This document shows, in pieces, positions 8,806 through 18,506 of a DNA stretch of 27,537 bases (positions are counted from its first letter, which is position 1; each line of letters starts with the position of its first letter). This DNA comes from Pleurotus ostreatus/Saccharomyces cerevisiae fusant (taxonomy: Eukaryota; Opisthokonta). Both the position numbers and the translations under genes were made by a program. The stretch is from the NCBI GenBank assembly GCA_024196135.1, contig JAMQCK010000342.1:1-27537 (forward strand). Reading direction: 5' to 3'. The notes under the pieces are model-generated. The model did no database searches. It had not been told where the DNA came from and saw only the letters and a list, made by a program, of their open reading frames with translations.

Positions 8806-11101
8806 GATTCCGAGTCTCCCCGAGGCCATCCAGGATTCACCCGTCAGCTCTTCGACCAAGCAGAAGAGAGCACGCGTGGATACGACTCACCTTCCGACAT
8901 CCAACGCCGCGCGGTCAGCAAGCTCGTTGGCTGTCAACAGCTCCGACGCCGCCCCGCCGCCCCCTAAGCATAAGCGCACAAGGAAGGCGGGCACCTCGAC
9001 AAATTCCAACCCAACGGAGGTCTTCCCGGCTGGTGCTGCTGCTACTCCAGACAAGCGGGGTGCCCTAGAGGACGGGCCACAGGTGCGTATCAGTTCGCTA
9101 TTCACATCCAAGTACTGACCATGTTGATCAGAGTGCCGCTCCTGTTGTGCGTGGACCACCGCATACGCTCAGCATCAACTCTCCGATAGTGGACGACTAG
9201 CGTGCTCCGCGCATTGACGATGCAATGGCAGATGCCGCTCAAGCTGATCGTCAGCGCCTCTCCGAATGGGAAGCTTCCCGCGCGGTCCAGGAAATCGAAG
9301 ATCGCCAGAATACCATCCTGAACCTAGCGAACATGGCGAAGGATGGCATACAGGACATCGAAGATCAGGCGATGGAGAGCGAGGAAGACGCAGACCTCGT
9401 GGAGGACGACAACGCTGGCCTCGATCACATGAATGTTGATGTTCTCATCGTATGTTGACTTGTCACTGTGCTTCCTTGCTCTCACCGCCACGATTGCCCC
9501 TAGCCGACCTCCAAGCCGAAAGCCGGGTCTACGCGCGACGAGCTTGAAGCTCTGTTTCATGCCTTTATATTGGACAAGGGTATCGATGTGAACACCCTCA
9601 AGCAGCACGAGCCAGGGGCTGGCCGTGCGGGGGTCGCGTACGTGGCTACCTACTGTAACGTGATCTTCGCTAACATCTACTATCAGGAGCGCACCACTGC
9701 TCACCAAGGGGCGCAACGAGTCCACAGCCATGGCAGGCCCTCCGCGGGATTGGCACAGCCGCGTTCCAGCCCTCAAGGCACCCACAAATGCGCCGTCGCT
9801 CGTCTCGAGAGTGATACGATCGGGGGGTTGCGCGACGAGGACGCCATCGCCAAAGGCCTGGCGACGAGCCGCAAGTCTCGCTTAGCGCCAGCAGCTCGTC
9901 AGCAAGCCCTCGCGCGCACCTCTGCCATTGGAAGGGGTCGAAGCAGGCGCAACACGGAGGTGTGAATTCACCATCGTGCAGGTCATCGAAGTGTCATCAG
10001 ACGACGAGCCTCACGGCATACACCCTCGTTCCCTACCTCCCAAGCCCGAGCCCAAGCCGGTCAAGCGCGCGCATCAGGTCAAGGTCGAAGCGGCAAGCAA
10101 CGTAGTTCCCCCATCATCGTCCGCGCCAGGCGCATCAGTCTCCTCCCCCAATAACGCCCAACAAGAGGTCATTCGCCTCCACTGGAAGTCTGTCGTCGTT
10201 CCCGTTCTCTATGCCTATCTATTCGAATCCAAGGCACCATTCGGCCTCAACTCGGACATCAAGGTCGTTCCCCGTCTCAATGCCCTGCTATCGCAGGCAT
10301 TCCCATCCGACACGATCAACGTGGGGTGGAAGGATGAGACTTTCACGCAGGTACGCGACTTCCCATGCCCCCACTGGTAGTTGGCTTACGCATACTATAG
10401 GCTGTTGCGAGATGGGGCGAGAAGCGCTCTGCCGTTAAGGCCGCCGCTGAGGCCATGGTCGACCGCCACTTCGCAACAAAGCCCCTTATAAGGACAACCC
10501 GGACGAAAACAAGAAGTACGCGTTGTGGGCTGCTCATCCACGTGGACCTGCAATCTGCAAGGTCCCCATTCCTCAGGGCTGCCAGGGACCAGAAGACGAA
10601 GGTTACGTCGTACGTCTCACTGCTATGTCTCTGTTTTCCTGCACGCTGACCTTTCCCCTTTGGAAACCTAGTGGAATCTTCGAATCCGAGCACTTCGTCG
10701 AGGTCATCAAGCCCGCTTTGACCGCATATCTCGGAACACCGCGTATCAAGCTGAGTCGTCCGTGTGGACTCGTTGGACTGGTGGCAGCTGCAGTACGTCA
10801 TACTTCATCATTGCTTCAGCTGTGTCCCTCATCTGTCGGGCAGATTGAGCGCGCGTTTTCTCACTACACGGAGCTTGACGATAAGGACAACAAGTTCAGT
10901 TCGGGGCAATTCACCAAGGGCGACTACGACGATATCGTCTACGACTACGCTGACAACGTCAGCCGTCTGACCGAGAACCGCTGGAACATCATTTATGGGC
11001 TTTGCGGGTTCAAGGGAAATCAGAAGACGGTCAGATCCACACGCACGGACCCGAATCTGGCTCGTCAGCGCCGCGAACTTTACCAGCCGAGCAGCCCTTA
11101 G
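8798..11101 (+). pseudogene. multi-exon basidiomycete hypothetical gene, broken
   Basis: Exons are 8798-9082, 9132-9449, 9504 to about 9623, about 9672-10350, 10401-10609, 10672-10792 and 10844-11101. The introns are 48-62 nt and mostly have clear GT..AG sites. The N-terminus is Lys/Arg/Pro-rich and disordered (KHKRTRK), then comes a charged region (EIEDRQNTILNLANMAKDGI), then a folded C-terminal half (HWKSVVVPVLYAYLFESKAP, GIFESEHFVEVIKPALTAYL, IERAFSHY, ENRWNIIYGLCG). The layout resembles repetitive fungal families such as DUF6532, a weak comparison from memory. Lesions: an in-frame TAG at 9198, a frame change at the six-G run near 9821, one at the C run 10482-10485, and a phase mismatch at the 10610 intron. 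The ATG lies at the edge of the transposon flank repeat, so it may be an accessory gene of a mobile element. Confidence 0.68.
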
Positions 11102-11605
11102 TTCCCCTATAGTATAGTCGTTCTCGTAAGTATACTCGCTCTCGTTCTACGTATCTTGAATACCTCCGTTATATTGCCTACCTTCGGACATCTATCTCAT
11201 TGCCTATTATTTTGACCAAAACACGCCAACTATAGCCGTTCTTTACTAGGTAGTACAATACAAAGCTCTTAATGTGTAATTCTCGTGGCGGTGCTGGACC
11301 TGCAGCTGGCGAACTTGTGAACCTTGTGGACCCGAAGTCGCGAAAATGGGCTCGCAACACGACGCGACTTGTGGACCTCGGAGACATAAACTTGCGACCT
11401 GCATCTTGTCGAGCCTGTCAAGCCTTGTCGGGTCTGGGCATTTGTCAAGAAACTGATGGAAATGGGGGCAGGCTGACGAAATTGGTATGCAGATGGGGAT
11501 TTCGAAGGTGCTCTCCTGTTTCTGCGACCGTCTGAGCTCACCATGTCGATATGCCCAAATGAGGCCAGCTAATCAGTGACGCCCGCAGCTGATCAGATCA
11601 CGAGG
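11102..11605. other. intergenic, no gene seen
   Basis: AT-rich just after the pseudogene stop, then a segment with recurring CTTGTGRACC and CTTGTCGAGCC words at 11310-11440. A frame of 87 codons at 11272-11535 has no family resemblance and looks like chance. Confidence 0.5.
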
Positions 11606-11611
11606 TATAAA
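11606..11611 (+). promoter_or_regulatory. candidate TATA box of the H3-tail gene
   Basis: TATAAA occurs 62 bp upstream of the ATG at 11668, a spacing compatible with a fungal TATA promoter. No other control site is evident. Confidence 0.4.
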
Positions 11612-11667
11612 TTGTGGCCTGCGTGATCGTGACAGAGCTGTTCTTATCTAGTACCACCATCTCGACT

Positions 11668-12352
11668 ATGCCTCGAACCAAGTGTACGGCGAGAGTGTCC
11701 GTCGGGGGAAAGGCTCCACGAAGTATGCATCCTACCATGCACACCCAATGACCTCATGCTGACTCATGAGTAGAGCAACTCTATCCGAAGTCTGTGATGA
11801 GGCCACAGCCAGTCCGAGAAAATGAGGAGTCGGGCGGCTCGGAGGACAAATCTAACGACAAGGTTAATGAGCTGCAGGGGGCGTTGGCCGACCTGAGCCT
11901 AGGACAAGATTCCATCCAAAGCGGTGCCAAGAACAACATGGTGGAACCTGACTCGCAGAGCCTTTCTGCCACCGCTTCAGCGCTTGATTCGGGGATACAC
12001 ACCTCACAACCTGTCATTCCGGCTGCCGAGATGATCCAGAAGTATGGTGATCAATCTCAGCCCATGAGTCAGCGATGGGCATCTGGTGAGCTTTAGTTTG
12101 CGACCGTACTTTGGTCCAGCTTCTGATCTCACTGGCCCGACTTCAGCAGCGGAAGGAGGACGCCGTTCCCCCAATGGCGTGAAGGTTCATCCTTCGGTCT
12201 TGCTGCCGGGGAGCGACATCCATCCAGTTCGTGCATGTACAGCTGGCCACTCCAGAAGTCCCACTGACGCTTTTCAGGTCAGGCCGACGGATGGACTTGC
12301 CGAAGACATCGCTGCTCTGCAGCCTTGCGATAACAAGCCTGACGTTGACTGA
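11668..12352 (+). CDS. protein with a histone H3 N-terminal tail and no histone fold
   Basis: Exons are 11668-11722, 11774-12085 and 12147-12352, joining to 573 nt (190 residues). Intron 1 is 51 nt (GTATGC..GAGTAG) and must be spliced because the unspliced frame stops; intron 2 is 61 nt (GTGAGC..TTCAG) with a CAGCAG tandem acceptor that could add or drop one codon. After Met, the first 20 residues are PRTKCTARVSVGGKAPRKQL. Sixteen match histone H3 residues 1-20, keeping R2, T3, K4, R8, S10, K14, R17 and K18, plus K23 beyond; K9 is Val. The KQL match is formed exactly across intron 1. The rest is Ser/Asp/Glu-rich and probably disordered (RENEESGGSEDKSNDK, ELQGALADLSLG), with no alpha-helical histone fold. 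Inference: it could engage H3-tail readers or modifiers, or be a relic of a captured H3 5' end. It is not an H3 gene. Confidence 0.72.
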
Positions 12353-13142
12353 GGGTCTCGGCCATCTGGCCTGTCAGAGCAGGGTCTAGCAGAGGCTAAA
12401 TTGTCTTTACCAATAACATTCCAAGGTGTTGTCACAGCTGAGATGTTCATATAGCTTACAGGCAGACTGTCTACAGAGAATGCACAGGCTCGGTCAGCAT
12501 GCTGTAGCCCAAGTCCATCTAGCCCGATCGTGATAGTCAAGAGCAGTCAGTACGACACGTACACTCGTGATTGTGAGGTCCATCAATGCAATTGCGCTGA
12601 TTTGGGGTATTGCGCAGACGTAAGGTCCAGCATGATACGCCGAGGGTGTGGCACGAGTGTGCTTTGTAGCAGAGCTACAGACGGGTCAGATGAGGAAGAT
12701 TGCAATAGGCTGGCTCTGTAGCATACGTGAACGAAGCGGAGGTTGTGGAAATCATGGTCACCAAAGGAAACGGCCTTATCCGCTGTCAGGCTACACAGTC
12801 CAGGAGAAGGACAGTGCGACAGTCACTTTGGCTCTGATTGCTGTGGCGTACCGGTGTGTAAACAAAGATTGATACAGTCCAACCACGACCCGTGGCCACA
12901 AGAGAACGTGCTGCCGAGAGAGAGACATGCACAATCATTATGAGAGAATGTAAGGAAGGGTGAGGAAAATGGCAGAGAACGTACTATCCCATGAGCAGGC
13001 CTGCTGGGGGCCCCTAGGGTGAGCAAGTAAGTAAGGTGGCGGGGCGAAGTCCGTGTCGGCAATCGCCGATCGGCAAAATATGTCGGAGACGCCGACAATC
13101 AGCCACGTGAGAGTGACCAGGAGTGCTTTTCTTCGCTCTCTT
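12353..13142. other. intergenic, no gene seen
   Basis: Several frames of 60-90 codons overlap on both strands, none with recognisable motifs or good splice structure. Confidence 0.5.
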
Positions 13143-13188
13143 TCACGCACTTCGTGAATCGTGAATTTTGCGTAACAGACTGCGATTT

Positions 13189-13201
13189 GGGGGGGGGGGG
13201 G
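13189..13201 (+). repeat. poly-G run (13 nt)
   Basis: A homopolymer within the repeat-rich region; its length is likely unreliable in assembly. Similar runs occur near 15771, 16471 and 23441. Confidence 0.7.
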
Positions 13202-13268
13202 TGGTCGATTGGAAATCACTCACCGATAGGTCGTGCCTCTAATCACTCGTGCGTGAAGACCCACCGTA

Positions 13269-13296
13269 TATGGTTGTAGATCTTGGACAAAATCCG
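13269..13296 (+). repeat. 27-bp TATGGTTGTA..GGACAAAA site, copy 1
   Basis: Matches the consensus TATGGTTGTAAATC-TGGACAAAAACCG. Further copies lie at 13790 in the same orientation and at 14848 and 14935 in the opposite orientation. Four sites arranged as two facing pairs suggest element termini. Confidence 0.6.
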
Positions 13297-13789
13297 TGCC
13301 CAGTGACCCACGACGAGACCCACGATTGCGTGATGATTGTGACACTGTACTACCCATCTTCACGCACCCCGCGAATGCCCCGAGGCTCACGGTGGTGACG
13401 CCCATCACGCGGCGACGGATCAAGGCCACTTATCTCTGGGCGGGATTTGCCGCCCTCGAGTTGGGCGACACCCTGTGCAATCATATAGTACGGAAAACAC
13501 AAAGGATATCGTACCTGCGTATATAGCTGAGATGGATTTCCCCTCTCATTTCTTTATTAGCTCGCATGCACCGAACGGGTCGAGTGGATGGTAAAAGACA
13601 ACCGACGCATCTGCGCACGTGCTAGATAACACGGCGATAAGATCAGCGGCAAGACTCGGCACGGAGATAGCGAGATTAAGACGAGTAACACATGGGTGAC
13701 ACCCAGTCAGGTACCTCACGCACCTCGCGACCCACGTTTCGTCACGCCAACTCTCGTTGCATGATACTCACGCACTATCACTGTAGATC

Positions 13790-14110
13790 TATGGTTGTAA
13801 ATTATGGACAAAAACCGTGGTTAGTGAATGGCTAAGCAGTAGTGATTTGAGCGCTCGCCTCGATCACTAGTGCTTTCGTGCACGCACTAGTGAAGCGATT
13901 CGGTCGCTATCTTCACGCAGCGAGAGGCACCGTTTTGATCTGATTCACGCGCCGGTGATTGCCGAACGGCTCAAGCACCCACAAGGACCCCCTCGTCTTC
14001 GAAATTCAGGCCCCGTACACGAAGTTACTTATGTCTAGGCAGATTAGAGCGTATTAGTTAGCATATATATCAAGTTCTTCACTTAAAAAATGCAGCTCCA
14101 CTTGATGCAG
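13790..14110 (+). repeat. left arm of a large imperfect inverted repeat
   Basis: Starts with the 27-bp site. It shares with the reverse complement of the right arm GAGCGCTCGCCTCGATCACTAG, a block ending in ACCCCCT (13987-13994) and, near 14047, AGAGCGTATTAGTT followed by a TTCACTTA-like stretch. The arms are diverged with indels. The centre (about 14110-14400) has a 78-codon frame of unknown merit. Confidence 0.6.
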
Positions 14111-14419
14111 TGGCGAATGCAAACTTGTGAGGGCTGATGAATATTCTCGTAGGGAAGTCATAGAGCAAGGAACGTCACAGCTATCTGAGCTCTGGCGCGA
14201 CTGTGTGATGGCCTCGTGCGAGCTCGGGACGAACGTATCAGGCGGCGAGGATCTCGTGGCCACCATTGAGGTATACTTTCGGGATATGGCAGTCAGAAGG
14301 CGAGTATCCTGGCGTGCAGGCACACAATGGGGAGGATCGGCAGGTTCCCGGAGCGCGTGCTAGCGCAGAATCGCCACTAGAAGCTTCAAACCCGTCTACA
14401 TCTTTACATTTGGTCGTCT

Positions 14420-14960
14420 TGATCTTTCACTTAAAGCTGAATTTCAGATGAATTTCCACTTGCGCCTTCGTTAGTGAACTCTCTGATAATTATCGAAACT
14501 AATACGCTCTATTCTGCACTTCCCTCACAGTACGAGCGACGGTGGTACAATATGTCTACGGTGAGGTTGTCAGAAAATAGTGGAAGTGAAGGGGGTCCTC
14601 CACTTTGGGTGCCCGATCACTAGTGCCTCAATCACGCACCGAGCGGTAAGTGGACAGTGATCAATCACGCACCTAGTGATCACTCGATTCTGCGTGATTT
14701 TGATGCTCACGCACCTTCACGCACCTGGAGAGTGCGTACTGAATCACTGGTGCGTGATTTAAGACCGAAAATCGCTGATTTTCACGCAAAACACAGTGAT
14801 CACACCACCATTTTCACGCAGAATCACTCGATCAGTAGTGGTATAGCGGTTTTTGTCCAGGATTTACAACCATACTAGTGATCGAGGCGAGTGCTCAGCG
14901 CTCATCACTAGTGGTCAGCGATTCACTGACCAGTACTTTTGTCCAGGATTTGCAACCATA
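14420..14960 (-). repeat. right arm of the inverted repeat
   Basis: Read on the minus strand from 14960 it begins TATGGTTGCAAATCCTGGAC and repeats the order of the left arm, with an extra internal 27-bp site at 14848-14874. The segment 14420-14520 (TTTCACTT.., CACTTGCGCCTTCGTTAGTG) also has a relative at 23771-23845. Confidence 0.6.
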
Positions 14961-15049
14961 GTCTCGTAAAACAGCGTAACACGATGATAAATGTTAAAGA
15001 TGCATACAAAAGTTATGAAGAATACATCACTTGGAACAAAAAAGCAGGA

Positions 15050-15735
15050 AAAGAACACGAGCAAGATTTTCAACTCGCGCGACGTGCTCCCGACGCTTTC
15101 GGAGAACGCGAGAGCGCAAGAGGGGGGTTGGGAAGGGAAGGGAGATGTCCGCCCCAAGCTCCGTGTACCCGTCTTCGTCGAGGGACGCGTCTGCAGTGGC
15201 CACGTATCCGGAAGGGGAGGGAGCAGGTTCAAGTTGGGGTGGTGCTGCACACCCCAGGCCCTCTCAAGCGCAAATCATAACAGGGAAAGAGCATCACAGG
15301 CACGCAAGGACCGCAGGAAGCGAGAGCTCAGGCACGACCTTTGCTACTGCACCTCTTGACTGTTCTGCACATCGTCGAGGCGCAGATGCGGGCGAACGCG
15401 AACGAGCGCATAGCCCTCGATCTTGTCCCATAGGGGGATTGAGAGGACACACCACCGGCGCCAGCTCAGCACGATGGCACAAACTGGGGTACGCACCAGG
15501 GTGACCTTCCGGGTGCGTAAAGCGCATCTCCCGCAACCAGGAAGATCGTCGCGTCGGCGATATCCCACGATCGCAAGGAGGGAGGGTCATGGGGTGAGCG
15601 CCAATACCCACCCGCGCTAGTTACGAAGGACGCTGGGCGCGAGGGTAGGGGAGCGACAGCCATATGGCTGTCAAGGGTTTGCTCACGAAGTGCAGCGCGC
15701 GGCAGGCAAGACCCTGACACCCTCAGACGAGACTC
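15050..15735 (+). repeat. GC-rich subtelomeric duplication, copy 1
   Basis: Degenerate direct copy of 16485-17190. Shared blocks include AGCTCCGTGTACCC / AGCTTCGTGCACCC, GACGCGTCTGCAGTGG / AACGCGTCCGCGGCGG, and GGCTGTCAAGGGTTTGCT / GCCTGTCAAGGGCTTGCT followed by ACCCTGACACCCTCAG / ACCCTTGCGCCCTCAG. Long frames here reflect high GC content and few stops, not genes. Confidence 0.5.
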
Positions 15736-16484
15736 GAGGGCGAATTTGCCCCGTTTTCCCCGTCGCGGCCGCCCCCCCCCCCCTCTTCCCCCTTTGCGAC
15801 GCAGAAGGATAGAATTAGTGATGAGCTTGAGTGCGGGGCGTGTTCACACACCTGTGTCCCTCCTTCCCTTTCGGCTGCCCGTCGTTTGCTTATCCGCCGA
15901 ATTTCGTCGTTTTGGCGGATGCGATCGAGGGCGAAGAGCTAGGCAGCGGATTTTTCGAGGTGCCGAGAACAGAAGGGAGTGTGGGAGAGGTTCCCGGAAG
16001 GGATGGGTAGACGAGGTGGCGGGCGAAGTGGAGGTTGATGACAAACGACGCCCATTGCAAGTACGCCGGATGGGCGGACCGAGATGCCGGCCCGGCCTTC
16101 AAACAGTGGCAATGTCGCTCTCGAGGACCTCGGAATCAGGCCGAGATGCAGATGCGCATGCAATCTCCTCGGAACATGTGACGATAATTATGCGAGGAAA
16201 GATCCTGAAATTCTCGCGGTATGTGCATCTCACAGAGATGCTCACCTAAAACGAGTTCGACTTGAGTCCTGCAAGAAGTACTGGCAGCTGCCCACTGCGC
16301 GCTCGTGGCCAGCCATATCTCGCCTCCGAGTAATCATTGTACCTCTCTAACGCACACGGGACGGCTCAAAAGGCAGTGCAGTACGAGGGGAGATGTATAT
16401 AAGCCGGGAAAGGGAAGGCGGCGAGATGATGACTGTTAGAGGTGCGGGACCAAAACCCGCAAGACGAGGGGGGGGGGGGGTTGA
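15736..16484. other. GC-rich subtelomeric spacer
   Basis: Contains a poly-C run near 15771-15783 and a GTATATAA sequence near 16394. I see no supported gene; the frames on both strands lack motifs. Confidence 0.4.
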
Positions 16485-17190
16485 AGAGAACAAGAACAAG
16501 GGGAAAACGGCGCGAGTGAAGCCTTTCGCTCGCGCGGCACGCAGAAGTGCGGATGGACGGCGAGGAAGTGGAGGGGGACCCCGCCATCCCCCTCCAAGCT
16601 TCGTGCACCCATTAGCGTCCAGAAACGCGTCCGCGGCGGTCACGTAGCAGGGAGAGGGTGTTGTAATGATTCCCACGTTCTCGGAACGCGCAGGGGACAT
16701 GAGGGCGAGGGCATCGCTCGAGAGTGAGAAGCCACTGAACGGGGGGACGCAGCGAGTGCGAGCTCGCGCACAACCTGGACCACTGGACCTCCCCGCCGTA
16801 TCCGCCCTTTTCCGCGGCATGAATACAATTGTGGGGCCAAAAAAACCCTGGCCCTCAGCCCTGCCTAGCAACGGACTGGGCAGAGGCAGTCGGGCGGCGG
16901 GTGCACGTAACGCGCTGCAAGTGCCAAACTGGCTCTGGCCTAGCTGTGTGCACAGCACGCCGGGTAAATGCATGGCGGCACCGCGCACATCCTGTACGGT
17001 GCGTGGAGTCGCCACGAAAGCGAGTCTCCACGTCCGCAGTGGAGGGGATGAGCAGGGGGCACGCGCTACCCACCATCTGCGTCATGTGCGATGCGTGCGT
17101 GCATGCACGACAGCCATACGCCTGTCAAGGGCTTGCTGAGGACGCGCTGAGCGCCATGGGCGAGACCCTTGCGCCCTCAGTTTTCATCCG
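16485..17190 (+). repeat. GC-rich subtelomeric duplication, copy 2
   Basis: Diverged direct copy of 15050-15735. A 222-codon minus-strand frame across it (17015-16347) starts at a non-ATG codon, is Pro/Ala/Arg-rich and runs through a poly-G tract, so I do not call it a gene. Confidence 0.5.
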
Positions 17191-17400
17191 AGGACGAATG
17201 AGCGGCCAGTGGAGCAATCTCACCCCGCATTTTCCGGCTCATTTTGCGTGCATGTCTCTCCCCTCCCACGACGAGGGAAGTATTCGTTGGTAGGCTTGTG
17301 GTATGCGGTGCTGAATCACGCACCTCCTGCTCGATGGTGATTGCGGACCAGGACTGCGAAAGGCAAGTCAGCGATTTGGGTTTCCCACAAACGCGGCGAA
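17105..17400 (+). repeat. 296-bp duplication, left (telomere-capped) copy
   Basis: Identical to 17518-17813 except at one base (C at 17203 against G at 17616). It ends in GCGGCGAA, where telomere repeats begin. Confidence 0.95.
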
Positions 17401-17497
17401 GGGTTAGGGTTAGGGTTAGGGTTAGGGTTAGGGTTAGGGTTAGGGTTAGGGTTAGGGTTAGGGTTAGGGTTAGGGTTAGGGTTAGGGTTAGGGTTAG
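17401..17497 (+). repeat. telomere repeat tract (TTAGGG)n
   Basis: About 16 perfect GGGTTA units, G-rich on the plus strand, so the sequence to the left ends here as a chromosome terminus would. No degenerate units are seen, unlike most old interstitial telomere tracts. Confidence 0.95.
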
Positions 17498-17517
17498 NNN
17501 NNNNNNNNNNNNNNNNN
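17498..17517. other. 20-N assembly gap
   Basis: Exactly 20 N, likely a placeholder, directly after the telomere tract. Sequence after it restarts with a copy of the sequence before the tract. Confidence 0.98.
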
Positions 17518-17813
17518 GCACGACAGCCATACGCCTGTCAAGGGCTTGCTGAGGACGCGCTGAGCGCCATGGGCGAGACCCTTGCGCCCTCAGTTTTCAT
17601 CCGAGGACGAATGAGGGGCCAGTGGAGCAATCTCACCCCGCATTTTCCGGCTCATTTTGCGTGCATGTCTCTCCCCTCCCACGACGAGGGAAGTATTCGT
17701 TGGTAGGCTTGTGGTATGCGGTGCTGAATCACGCACCTCCTGCTCGATGGTGATTGCGGACCAGGACTGCGAAAGGCAAGTCAGCGATTTGGGTTTCCCA
17801 CAAACGCGGCGAA
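17518..17813 (+). repeat. 296-bp duplication, right (uncapped) copy
   Basis: After GCGGCGAA this copy continues as GCGCCATCGG into non-repetitive sequence, in place of telomere repeats. Confidence 0.95.
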
Positions 17814-17925
17814 GCGCCATCGGCCGAGCGTTTGAAAATTGCAGCTTACCTCCAACATCCACCTCTCTGTCTGATTCCGACCTCCAGTTGCTGGACATCA
17901 CTCGACTTCTTCTCCTAAGTAGCAG

Positions 17926-18506
17926 GCTGAGGGTGTACGAAGCGAGGCGCAAGGGCAAGAGGTGAAAAAAGGGAAGAGGGTCGCCGCTGAGAAGCTTCAG
18001 GCTGCCCCAGGTGAGGGCTAGCAGGACGAGCACGGTGCTGCCGACATACTTCTCGACAACGAGCTAGGCCGCAAGCGGAGACACGAGGATCTGACGAAGG
18101 AGGTCAGCCCTGCTACTCCAGCATCAGACCTAGAGGCGCCGGCGTCGAAGCGTACACGGAGCGCACCTACAACACGCGATACTTCGAGCACCGCAGAGAG
18201 TCCTCCTGCAGTAAAGTCGTCGGGAACAGGCTGGAAGCTCGTCCTCAGGGCGCCGGTTTGTAGATGCAGCATTGTCGCCGGAGATTTCTGAGCCTCCCCG
18301 CCGCCTCCACGCGTCCGCTGCGACCTCACAAAGCGCCCGCGCCGACACCGCCTATGCGCAGACCACGGCGTACGAGCGAACAAGTCCCGGTAAACAACGC
18401 AAAGCGTGCCGCGCGCGCAAAGCACCTGCGCGAGATCAAGGAGCAGCAGCGGGAGAGCCTTGCTGTCATGGAGGCGGAGGAGGTCATGAGCTATCTGATA
18501 GCGTAG
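17926..18506 (+). CDS. Lys/Arg-rich nuclear-type protein, 5' incomplete
   Basis: Proposed exons are 17926-18010, 18068-18217 and 18277-18506. Intron 18011-18067 (57 nt, GTGAGG..GCTAG) removes an in-frame TAG, and intron 18218-18276 (59 nt, GTAAAG..TGCAG) joins the last two parts in phase. The predicted product has basic stretches (GRKRRHEDLTKEV, PASKRTRSAP) and ends in a charged helix (AARAKHLREIKEQQRESLAV). No conserved domain recognised; the basic clusters suggest a nuclear protein. The first exon is unclear: a CTAAGTAGCAG acceptor precedes 17926, and an ATG at 17747 inside the duplicated segment could start the gene. If so, the telomere-capped left copy would be a truncated allele. Confidence 0.35.

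Larger units (their letters stand above)
5770..8810 (-). mobile_element. degenerate Plavaka-family DNA transposon
   Basis: The element is inferred from the transposase remnant (6218-7826) and from its two flanks. The left flank (5817-5997) matches 22537-22690 and the right flank (about 8281-8805) matches 22722-23260. At the second locus these flanks lie next to each other, so that copy is an internal deletion of this element. The left flank carries repeated GTCCGATCC-like motifs. I could not define exact terminal inverted repeats or target duplications; both ends are approximate. The N-terminal half of a normal Plavaka transposase is absent. Confidence 0.6.
13143..14820. repeat. TCACGCA motif cluster
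   Basis: I count 15 copies of TCACGCA or its complement TGCGTGA between these positions (first near 13143, 13250, 13327, 13360; last near 14814), against about 0.2 expected in random sequence. ATCACTAGTG and GTGATC words are interspersed, so many copies can pair with each other. Function unknown. Confidence 0.75.

Noticed and set aside
8462..8859. Minus-strand frames in the transposon flank as a transposase N-terminus
   Set aside because: The second copy (23007-23241) keeps only a short similar stretch (VSETVxDxFR) and then diverges with stops; better explained as non-coding flank.
11668..12352. True histone H3 gene
   Set aside because: Similarity stops at residue 23; no histone fold follows and the C-terminal part is acidic and disordered.
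14127..14363. 78-codon frame in the centre of the inverted repeat
   Set aside because: Short, no motif, no relatives recognised.
16347..17015. 222-codon minus-strand frame
   Set aside because: Non-ATG start, GC-rich repeat DNA with few stops, Pro-rich through a poly-G tract, no motif.
18011..18024. In-frame TAG in the 17926-18506 gene as a nonsense mutation
   Set aside because: A 57-nt intron with GTGAGG donor and CTAG acceptor removes it and keeps the frame.
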